NCBI GenBank assembly: GCA_050248955.1
Contig: JBFWRK010000051.1
Location: forward strand, 1-7,170
Source of the DNA: JBFWRK01 sp050248955
Lineage (GTDB): Bacteria > Actinomycetota > Acidimicrobiia > Acidimicrobiales > Ilumatobacteraceae
DNA: 7,170 nt
Direction: 5' to 3'
The notes beneath the pieces are model-generated. The model made no database searches and had not been told where the DNA came from. It saw nothing but the letters and a program-made list of their open reading frames with translations. Position 1 is the stretch's first letter, and every line of letters starts with the position of its first letter. Both the position numbers and the translations under genes were made by a program. Below, in pieces: positions 1 through 6,104 of the stretch.

Positions 1-1025
1 CCGAGGTCGGCGCCCTCTACAACGGCTATCTCGGCGGCGGCGTCACCAGCGGCGTGGCCATCGCCAAGGAGTTCGGGTTGACCGGCATCCCCGTCACCCA
101 TGTCGAGAACGCATCCGCCACTGGGTCGTGCGCGTTCGGTGAGGCCGTCCACGCCGTCGGAGGTGGGCGGGTCGACGTCGCGATGGCACTCGGTTTCGAC
201 GACATGAACCGGATGAGCGGCCTCGGCCGTGGCAAGCGTGGACGAGTCGGCGCGGAGGACATCATGCTGCCGGCTGCGTTCTTCGCGATGTGGGCGACGC
301 GACGCATGCACGACGTCGGAACGACCGTCGACACGTTCGCCCAGATCGCCGCCAAGAACTGGAACCACGCACGGCTCAACCCCATGGCACAACGACAGGC
401 GGACCACGAGGTCACGCCGGACGAGGTGCTCGCCTCGACGATGATCTCCTACCCGCACACGTCGATGATGGCCTGTGCAGCCGGAGGCGGCGCTGCAGCG
501 GCCATCGTCGCCACTCGCGAGGTGGCCGAGCGGGTCGCTCGAGGGCGCCCTCTGGTCCGCGTCATCGCTTCTCAGCAGCGATCCGAGACATACACGGACG
601 GTCACGTCTTCCTCGGCGCCGTGATCGGTCCGGCACAGATGACCCGTGACACCGCCGGCGACGCCTACGAGCAGGCCGGCCTCGGGCCGAGTGATCTAGA
701 TCTCGTCCAGGTCCACGATGCCTTTCCTGTCGAGGAGCTCGTGTACTACGAGTTGCTCGGCATCTGCGCTGACGGCGAGGGCGACCGACTCGTCGCCGAT
801 GGCGCAACCCGTCTCGGCGGCCGGATCCCGTTCTCGACCGACGGAGGCCTCACCGCTCGCGGCCACCCCGGCGGGCCCACCGGTCTCGCCCAGATCCACG
901 AGACCACCCTGCAACTCCGCCACGAAGCCGGCGTTCGGCAAGTCGACGCCGCCCGAACCGGCTTGTGCCACATGGCCGGCGCGGGTTCGGTGTGCGTCGT
1001 CCACATCCTCCAACGAGAAAGTTGA
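1..1025 (+). CDS. Thiolase family protein (SCP-x/acetyl-CoA acyltransferase-like), 5'-partial
   Basis: The reading frame is open from base 3 to the TGA at 1023-1025 and gives 340 residues. About 50 N-terminal residues lie outside the window, judging from where the nucleophile sits in full-length thiolases. The internal GTG at 54 is not the true start, because typical thiolase sequence precedes it. Family landmarks seen: an ENA-x-ATGS nucleophile-loop motif (bases 105-128), an HDAF motif (about 714-725, matching thiolase NEAF), ARGHPGGPTG with the conserved catalytic His codon at 864-866, and a C-terminal HMAGAGSVCVV stretch. Members of the family cleave or form 3-ketoacyl-CoA in the cytoplasm, and some relatives need a DUF35 partner. 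Oddity: the usual nucleophilic Cys is Ser here (codon TCC, 114-116), with a Cys five residues later (129-131). The next gene starts 4 nt downstream, so the two are probably co-transcribed. The family is secure; the activity and substrate are not. Confidence 0.9.
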   Translation, partial: EVGALYNGYLGGGVTSGVAIAKEFGLTGIPVTHVENASATGSCAFGEAVHAVGGGRVDVAMALGFDDMNRMSGLGRGKRGRVGAEDIMLPAAFFAMWATRRMHDVGTTVDTFAQIAAKNWNHARLNPMAQRQADHEVTPDEVLASTMISYPHTSMMACAAGGGAAAAIVATREVAERVARGRPLVRVIASQQRSETYTDGHVFLGAVIGPAQMTRDTAGDAYEQAGLGPSDLDLVQVHDAFPVEELVYYELLGICADGEGDRLVADGATRLGGRIPFSTDGGLTARGHPGGPTGLAQIHETTLQLRHEAGVRQVDAARTGLCHMAGAGSVCVVHILQRES

Positions 1026-1029
1026 CCTC

Positions 1030-1872
1030 ATGAGGAAGCTGCCGATCAACGGAGATCTCGTCGGCCTCGAGACCGAGCCGATAACCCACACCTGGACCGA
1101 TCGTGATGTGATGCTCTACGCCTTGGGCGTCGGGTGCCGTCCGCCCGAGGATCTCGATTTCGTCTACGAGGGACGCGGTCCGAAGGTACTGCCGACCTTT
1201 GCCGTGATCCCCGGACTTCGTGCGATGGGCTCGTCGATGCAAAGGATCGACATCAACCTCGCGGCCTTGTTGCACGGGGAGCAGTCGGTGGTGGTCCATC
1301 GTCCGCTCCCCGCCTCCGCGACCGTGACGGTGTCCGGTCGCATCGCCAACGTCTGGGACAAGGGCAAGGCGGCGGTGATCGTGTTCGAAGGCTCGGCAAC
1401 GGACGACGCCGGCCCGTTGTTCGACGTGATGGCCAGCCTGTTCGTGATGGGCGGCGGCGGATGGGGCGGCGAACGAGGCCCGAGCGGGTCACCGGGTGCA
1501 ACCGCACCTGACCGAGAGCCGGACCTCGTCGTCGAGCGGGAGACACGACCCGAACAGGCGGCGATCTACCGATTGTCCGGCGACATGAACCCCATGCACA
1601 TCGACCCCGACTTCGCCACCATGGCCGGATTCCCCGGGCCGTTCAACCATGGCCTCTGCACGTTCGGCATCGTCGGTCACAGCGTCCTGTCGGCATGGTG
1701 CGGCGGCGACGTGAACAGGTTCGGTTCGATCTCGGGTCGATTCGCGGACCAGGTCTGGCCGGGCGACACGATCGTGACGCGGCTGTGGGATCTCGGTGAT
1801 GACGCGGTTGTCGAAGCACGGACCCAGCGCGGCAACACGGTCATCTCCAGCGGCCGGGCGACCCGACGGTGA
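1030..1872 (+). CDS. MaoC-family enoyl-CoA hydratase 2 (double hot-dog dehydratase)
   Basis: A protein of 280 residues, the usual length for actinobacterial two-domain MaoC hydratases. The N-terminal hot-dog half (about residues 1-140) covers substrate binding. A glycine-rich linker follows (about 141-150), then a C-terminal half carrying the hydratase-2 signature Y-R-L-S-G-D-M-N-P-M-H (about 180-190). Asp185 and His190 have the D-x-N-P-x-H spacing of the catalytic pair in peroxisomal MFE-2 hydratases, and NHGLCTFG follows. The expected reaction is (R)-specific hydration of a 2-enoyl-CoA in the cytoplasm, a beta-oxidation step for fatty acyl or steroid side-chain CoA esters. The ATG at 1030 was chosen because it lies 4 nt after the thiolase stop, has a GAGAAAG ribosome-binding-like stretch about 8 nt upstream, and gives the family N-terminus. 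The frame stays open upstream to 718, but only as a shadow of the thiolase gene. The stop overlaps the next gene by 4 nt. The substrate is inferred from neighbours only. Confidence 0.92.
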   Translation: MRKLPINGDLVGLETEPITHTWTDRDVMLYALGVGCRPPEDLDFVYEGRGPKVLPTFAVIPGLRAMGSSMQRIDINLAALLHGEQSVVVHRPLPASATVTVSGRIANVWDKGKAAVIVFEGSATDDAGPLFDVMASLFVMGGGGWGGERGPSGSPGATAPDREPDLVVERETRPEQAAIYRLSGDMNPMHIDPDFATMAGFPGPFNHGLCTFGIVGHSVLSAWCGGDVNRFGSISGRFADQVWPGDTIVTRLWDLGDDAVVEARTQRGNTVISSGRATRR

Positions 1873-2855
1873 CGGTCACGCCTCGCACGCCGGTGCTCGT
1901 GGGGGCGGGTGAGATCACGCAACGCACCGACGATCCGGTCGATCCGATCACGCTCGCGGCCGAGGCAGCACGCCGGGCGTTCACCGATTCGGGGACGGTG
2001 ATCAGTCATCGGATCGACACGGTGGCGACCCCGGGAATCCTGCTCGCGCCACGCGACCAACCGGCTACCCGGATCGCCCGAGCGCTCGGCCTCGACGCCC
2101 GCCGCCGGGTCAGCTGTCCGGTCGGCGGGAACACGCCGCAGTACCTCGTCGAACTGCTCGGGCACGACATCCTGTGCGGCACCGTCGACGCTGCGCTCAT
2201 CGTCGGCGCAGAGAGCGGGCGCTCCGCCCAGCGGCACCGGTCAGCCCTCGGGCAGGTCGATCCGTGGCCGGCACCAGATCAGGATGAGTCGCTCGGCGAC
2301 GCACGGCCCGGACTCAGTGCCGCCGAGCACGCCGCCGGCCTGCACTGGCCGCACGAGGTGTACCCGATCTTCGAGTCCGCGATCGCCGCGCGCGCCGGCC
2401 GCACCCTCGACGAGCAACGGATGTGGCTCGGACGGCTGATGGCCCCGTTCACCGACGAGGCATCACGACACCCCGATCGTGCCTGGTTCCCGACCGCCCG
2501 TACCGCCGAGGAGCTGTCGACCGAGACCTCGACCAACCGGATGGTGTGCGAGCCGTACACGAAGCTGCTGAACAGCATCATCGCCGTCGACATGGCGGCC
2601 GCCTTCGTGCTGATGGCGGCCGAGGTGGCACAGGAGCTCGGCGTGCCGCGGGAGCGTTGGGTGTTCCCGTGGGCGGCCGCGAGCTGCAACGACGTGTACT
2701 TCCCCGTGCAGCGACCGCAGCTGGGTCGCTCGCCCGGTATCCGGGCGGCGGGCGAGGCGGTGCTCGGGGCGGCCGGTATCACCACGGCCGATCTGGATTG
2801 GTTCGACCTCTATTCGTGCTTCCCTTCGGCGGTGGAGGCTGCCGTCGACGCGCTG
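1869..2855 (+). CDS. Thiolase-like acetyl-CoA acetyltransferase family protein, 3'-truncated by assembly gap
   Basis: The GTG start at 1869 overlaps the preceding TGA as GTGA, implying translational coupling. 329 residues are readable before the Ns begin. The N-terminus (TPVLVGAGEITQR) and the DLYSCFPSAVEAAVDAL segment just before the gap are typical of the actinobacterial thiolase-like 'acetyl-CoA acetyltransferase' group, whose full-length members are often near 500 residues with an extra C-terminal domain. Where a thiolase has its nucleophilic Cys, this protein reads GGNTPQ (residues 86-91). A Cys at residue 83 lies a few positions upstream and does not align with the nucleophile. Classical thiolysis is therefore doubtful; known relatives of this type include retro-aldolases and proteins of unknown activity. 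The C-terminal part with the GHP histidine is lost in the gap, so its catalytic state cannot be judged. The break is an assembly artefact rather than a pseudogene, because no stop or frameshift is seen. Confidence 0.85.
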
Positions 2856-2955
2856 NNNNNNNNNNNNNNNNNNNNNNNNNNNNNNNNNNNNNNNNNNNNN
2901 NNNNNNNNNNNNNNNNNNNNNNNNNNNNNNNNNNNNNNNNNNNNNNNNNNNNNNN
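2856..2955. other. Assembly gap (100 Ns)
   Basis: Exactly 100 Ns separate two coding regions. This is the conventional placeholder for a scaffold gap of unknown length. The 3' end of the thiolase-like gene and the 5' end of the alcohol dehydrogenase gene fall in it, so the real missing DNA must be longer than 100 nt. Frame continuity across it means nothing. Confidence 0.98.
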
Positions 2956-3873
2956 GAGATCATCGGCGTCATCGAAGAAGTCGGTGACGACGCCGCGGCA
3001 CGGTGGGGGGTCGTCGCAGGTCAACGCGTCGCGGTCGAAGTGTTCCGCTCATGCCGCGAGTGCGATGCCTGCCTGCGTGGCGAGTACCGACGATGTGTGC
3101 GCAACGGGCTTGCGACCATGTTCGGGTTCGTCGATGTCGCGATCGATCCGGGGCTCTGGGGTGGGTATGCGACACACCTCCACCTGCCAGAGGATTCGAT
3201 GCTGCTGCCGATCCCTGACGAGCTCGATCCGGTCCTGGCGACGGTGTTCAACCCGCTCGGCGCAGGCATCCGCTGGGGAGCGACGATCCCGGCGACGAAG
3301 TCGGGTGACATCGTCGTCGTCCTCGGTCCGGGCATCCGTGGCCTCTGTGCCGCCGTCGCCGCCAAGGAGGCCGGAGCGGCCTTCGTCGCCATGACCGGTT
3401 TCGGTGAACGCGACCGAGAACGCCTCACGCAAGCGGCGGCGTTCGGTGTCGATCTGGTGATCGATGTGGCCACCGAGGACCCGGCACGGGCCCTCAAGCA
3501 GGCGACCGGTGGACTCGCGGACGTCGTCGTCGACGTCACCGCGAAAGCGCCGTCCGCGTTTGCTCAGGGCGTCGCCCTCGCTCGCCCCGGAGCGACGATG
3601 GTCGTCGCCGGCACCCGAGGCGGTGGCGGCGCCCCCGGCTTCGAGCCGGACCACGTCGTCTACAAGGAGCTGCGCGTCATCGGTTCGCTCGGCGTCGACT
3701 ACCCGGCGTACCGGGCCGCCGTCGACCTGTTGGCCTCCCGGCGATGGCCGTTCGAGCAACTGTCCCGACGTGTCGTCGGTTTCGATGACCTCCCGGCGCT
3801 CCTCGACGTCATGTCGGGCGCCGACACTTCGACGACTCCGCCCCTGCACGGCGTCGTCACCCCACCCGCCTGA
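2956..3873 (+). CDS. Zinc-dependent MDR alcohol dehydrogenase, 5'-partial (start lost in gap)
   Basis: The frame is open from the first base after the gap to the TGA at 3871-3873 (305 residues readable). It opens with E-I-I-G-V-I-E-E-V-G, the stretch that follows Gly-His in the GHE zinc-site motif of medium-chain dehydrogenases, so roughly 60-65 N-terminal residues are missing. A structural-zinc site is complete: Cys codons at 3052, 3061, 3070 and 3094, spaced C-x2-C-x2-C-x7-C. The Rossmann fold carries G-P-G-I-R-G (3325-3342). Members oxidise alcohols or reduce aldehydes and ketones with NAD(P). The second cofactor-binding strand ends in TGFGERDRERL with no obvious acidic residue, so I cannot assign NAD or NADP. 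The ATG at 3040 lies inside the zinc-binding region and is not the start. The gene lies among acyl-CoA catabolic genes and may act on an alcohol intermediate. The substrate is unknown. Confidence 0.88.
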   Translation, partial: EIIGVIEEVGDDAAARWGVVAGQRVAVEVFRSCRECDACLRGEYRRCVRNGLATMFGFVDVAIDPGLWGGYATHLHLPEDSMLLPIPDELDPVLATVFNPLGAGIRWGATIPATKSGDIVVVLGPGIRGLCAAVAAKEAGAAFVAMTGFGERDRERLTQAAAFGVDLVIDVATEDPARALKQATGGLADVVVDVTAKAPSAFAQGVALARPGATMVVAGTRGGGGAPGFEPDHVVYKELRVIGSLGVDYPAYRAAVDLLASRRWPFEQLSRRVVGFDDLPALLDVMSGADTSTTPPLHGVVTPPA

Positions 3874-3880
3874 CCAGCGC

Positions 3881-3898
3881 TCGCGCGACGCGAAAGGA
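3881..3898 (+). promoter_or_regulatory. Ribosome binding site with small upstream hairpin, before the CMD-family gene
   Basis: AAAGGA at 3893-3898 sits 8 nt before the ATG at 3907, a good Shine-Dalgarno match that fixes this start. Directly before it, TCGCG (3881-3885) and CGCGA (3889-3893) can pair around a 3-nt loop. The stem is only 5 bp and touches the first base of the ribosome site. It lacks a T-run, so it is not a terminator. An effect on translation is possible but unproven. Confidence 0.6.
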
Positions 3899-3906
3899 AC
3901 CTCATC

Positions 3907-4491
3907 ATGACCGAACGAGAGCGGATACCGATGCTCGACATCGACGAGGCCCGACGGCGCGCCACCGAGCGAGGCATCCCGGAGCAGATGGCCGATCTGT
4001 CCGTGTTCCGCATCGCCCTGCACCAACCTGGTGTTGCAGCAGCGCTGAACGGCATGCTCCACGAACTGCTGTGGAACGGGGTGCTCGACGCCAGGTTGCG
4101 GGAGCTCATCATCATGCGCATCGGCTGGTCGACCGGCTCGGTGTACGAATGGACTCAGCACTGGCGGGTCGCCCGGCTGCTGGACGTACCCGAACAGGAC
4201 CTCCTGGCGGTGCGTGACTGGGAGCATGCCGATCACTTCGGGCCGGCAGAACGGGCGGTGCTCGCAGCGACCGACGACACCTTGCGAGATGGGGTCATCG
4301 CCGATTCCACCTGGACCCAGTGTCGGGCCGCGTTCAGCGATGACCCAGCGGTCCTGGTCGAACTGGTGGCCGCGATCGGCAACTGGCGGCTGTTCTCGGC
4401 CCTGCTCAGATCGCTCGACGTCCCTCTCGAACAAGGAGTCACAGCATGGCCGCCGGACGGCGCCATCCCCGATCGGACAGGTGCGCCATGA
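3907..4491 (+). CDS. Carboxymuconolactone decarboxylase family protein (AhpD-like fold)
   Basis: A 194-residue all-alpha protein. The core is residues 59-85, with L-R-E-L-I-I-M-R (64-71) followed by S-T-G-S-V-Y-E-W-T-Q-H (75-85). This matches the CMD/AhpD family. Aligned with AhpD, Glu66 and His85 occupy the conserved Glu and His positions, but the CxxC cysteines are Ser78 and Glu81. A thiol peroxidase or disulfide reductase role is therefore unlikely. It belongs to the large CMD group without CxxC, whose chemistry (decarboxylation, lactone or hydration steps) is mostly unassigned. It starts at an ATG with a good ribosome site 33 nt after the dehydrogenase and ends in an ATGA overlap with the ligase gene, so it probably belongs to the same pathway. 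Its substrate cannot be read from the sequence. The tail after about residue 175 is proline-rich. Confidence 0.87.
   Translation: MTERERIPMLDIDEARRRATERGIPEQMADLSVFRIALHQPGVAAALNGMLHELLWNGVLDARLRELIIMRIGWSTGSVYEWTQHWRVARLLDVPEQDLLAVRDWEHADHFGPAERAVLAATDDTLRDGVIADSTWTQCRAAFSDDPAVLVELVAAIGNWRLFSALLRSLDVPLEQGVTAWPPDGAIPDRTGAP
4433..4438 (+). promoter_or_regulatory. Shine-Dalgarno-like AAGGAG pointing to an alternative ligase start at 4446
   Basis: AAGGAG lies 7 nt before an ATG at 4446, in frame with the ligase and 42 nt upstream of the preferred ATG at 4488. It sits inside the CMD coding region (E-Q-G-V-T-A-W). It may be a chance match or may drive a form with 14 extra, rather basic, N-terminal residues. 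Sequence alone does not decide. Confidence 0.45.
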
Positions 4492-6104
4492 GCGGATGGA
4501 ACCTGGCGGACATCTGGGAGGCGGCCAGCGCCCAGAGCCCCGACGCTCCGTTCGCCAAGCAGGGCTCGCGGACGCTCACCTGGCGCGAAGCGGACCGGCG
4601 AGCCGAAGGGCTCGCCTCGTACCTCCTCGACTCGGGGGCCGGACACCAGGACAAGGTCGCCCAGTACCTGTACAACTGCCCCGAGTACCTCGAGTCCTTC
4701 TTCGCCTGCTACAAGGCAGCGCTCGTCCCGGTCAACACCAACTACCGCTACACCGCCGACGAGCTCCTCTACCTGTGGGACAACGCCGATGCCGTCGCCG
4801 TCGTGTTCCACGGCTGCTTCACCGACACGATCGACGCCATCCGGCACCGTGTTCCAAAGGTCGCGATGTGGCTGTGGGTCGACGACGGATCGGGCGCCTG
4901 CCCCGACTGGGCGGTGAGCTACGACGACGCGGTCGACACCGAAGGCATCCGGGTCGCGCAGCGGGTCGAGCGCAGCGGCGACGACCTCTACATGCTCTAC
5001 ACCGGCGGCACCACCGGCATGCCGAAAGGCGTGATGTGGCGACAGGACGACCTCGTGCTCGCGCTTTCGAGTGGTCTCGGCGTCGCCGTGCCCGCTGAGT
5101 ACGACCCGTCCTTCTTCGACGGTTTCTTCCACGAGCCCGGCCCGGTCGGCCTTCCCGCGTGCCCGCTGATGCACGGCACCGGCGCGCTCACGTCGTTCGG
5201 CACGCTCACCGCCGGCGGCTCGATCGTCTGCCTCGAGTCACGACATTTCGACCCCGTCGAACTGCTCGACACGATCGACCGCGAGCACGTCAGTCGAATT
5301 GCGATCGTCGGTGACGCCTTCGCCAAACCGATACTCGCTGCGCTCGACGCCGAGCCGGGCCGCTGGTCACTGGAATCGGTCATGGCCTTCGTGTCGTCGG
5401 GTGTGATGTGGAGCGAGGCGACCAAGCAGGGCATGCTCGCCCATCAGCCCAGCATGCTGCTGCTCGACGCCTTTTCCTCGTCCGAGGCGCTCGGCATGGG
5501 TCAATCCGTCTCCGGCGGAGGCGCCGCCGCCAAGACCGCCCGATTCCAGGCCGGGGCCAACACGATCGTTGTCGACGACGATGGCCGCCGGCTCGCACCC
5601 GGGACCGGTGAGGTGGGCAGGCTCGCCGTCGGTGGGCACCAGCCCGTCGGCTACTACAAGGATCCGGAGAAGTCGGCACGCACGTTCCTCATCGTCGACG
5701 GCAAGCGCTACTCCTGTCCGGGTGACTACGCGACGATCGATGCCGACGGCACCGTCACCGTGCTCGGCAGAGGGTCGGTCTGCATCAACAGCGGCGGCGA
5801 GAAGATCTTCCCCGAGGAGGTCGAGGAAGCGTTGAAGACCCACCCGGCGGTTCTCGACGCTGTCGTCGTCGGCACACCGCACGAACGATTCGGCGAGATG
5901 GTGGTCGGGGTGGTGCAACGCCGCCCGGGACATGACGTCGCCGAGCACGATCTGATCGACCATGTGCGCGAGCGCCTCGCGGCGTACAAGGCGCCCAGGC
6001 GGATCGTCGACGTCGAGACGATCGGCAGAGCTCCGAACGGCAAGGTCGACTACCAGCAGCTCCGCGATGACGCCATCACCCACGTGAAGAACGGTGACCG
6101 ATGA
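4488..6104 (+). CDS. Acyl-CoA ligase/synthetase, FadD19-like (AMP-forming)
   Basis: A protein of 538 residues from the ATG at 4488, which overlaps the CMD stop as ATGA. An ATG at 4446 would add 14 residues. It adenylates a carboxylic acid with ATP and transfers it to CoA, in the cytoplasm. Adenylate-forming motifs in order: the P-loop YTGGTTGMPKGVMWR (from residue 171), SSSEALG (the A5 region), YSCPGDY (the A7 region), GRGSVCINSGGEKIFPEEVE (the hinge region) and, near the C-terminus, APNGKVDY with the catalytic Lys at residue 519. The CINSGGEK hinge, the PKGVMWR P-loop and the QPVGYYKDPEKSA stretch closely follow mycobacterial FadD19, which activates the side-chain acid of cholest-4-en-3-one-type sterols and is needed for C24-branched chains. 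All catalytic motifs look intact. The next gene overlaps by 4 nt. A sterol-type or branched substrate is an inference from similarity recalled from memory; a medium-chain or other branched acid is equally open. Confidence 0.92.
   Translation: MSGWNLADIWEAASAQSPDAPFAKQGSRTLTWREADRRAEGLASYLLDSGAGHQDKVAQYLYNCPEYLESFFACYKAALVPVNTNYRYTADELLYLWDNADAVAVVFHGCFTDTIDAIRHRVPKVAMWLWVDDGSGACPDWAVSYDDAVDTEGIRVAQRVERSGDDLYMLYTGGTTGMPKGVMWRQDDLVLALSSGLGVAVPAEYDPSFFDGFFHEPGPVGLPACPLMHGTGALTSFGTLTAGGSIVCLESRHFDPVELLDTIDREHVSRIAIVGDAFAKPILAALDAEPGRWSLESVMAFVSSGVMWSEATKQGMLAHQPSMLLLDAFSSSEALGMGQSVSGGGAAAKTARFQAGANTIVVDDDGRRLAPGTGEVGRLAVGGHQPVGYYKDPEKSARTFLIVDGKRYSCPGDYATIDADGTVTVLGRGSVCINSGGEKIFPEEVEEALKTHPAVLDAVVVGTPHERFGEMVVGVVQRRPGHDVAEHDLIDHVRERLAAYKAPRRIVDVETIGRAPNGKVDYQQLRDDAITHVKNGDR

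Noticed and set aside
693..702. Perfect 10-bp palindrome GATCTAGATC
   Set aside because: It sits in the thiolase coding region as Asp-Leu-Asp codons in a conserved stretch. It is a single occurrence, so likely chance.
718..1029. N-terminal extension of the MaoC gene back to 718
   Set aside because: It lies inside the thiolase gene in another frame, is Ser/Pro/Arg-rich, and is not part of the MaoC family. The ATG at 1030 fits the domain start.
1677..2237. Minus-strand open frame of 186 codons
   Set aside because: It spans the MaoC/thiolase-like junction in antisense and has low-complexity Arg/Asp-rich composition.
2423..3394. Plus-strand open frame running through the N gap
   Set aside because: Continuity across Ns is meaningless, and the sequence on both sides is out of frame with the recognised genes.
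3874..3906. Possible terminator or promoter in the only visible intergenic spacer
   Set aside because: The hairpin there is 5 bp with no T-run, and no convincing -35/-10 pair fits in 33 nt.
3049..4434. Long minus-strand open frame of 461 codons
   Set aside because: It lies opposite the dehydrogenase and CMD genes, which have clear family motifs. Its translation is rich in Arg, Asp and Gly with no recognisable domain. It is an antisense shadow common in GC-rich DNA.
4233..5174. Minus-strand open frame of 313 codons opposite the CMD and ligase genes
   Set aside because: No domain is recognisable and it overlaps intact ligase motifs on the plus strand; treated as a shadow.
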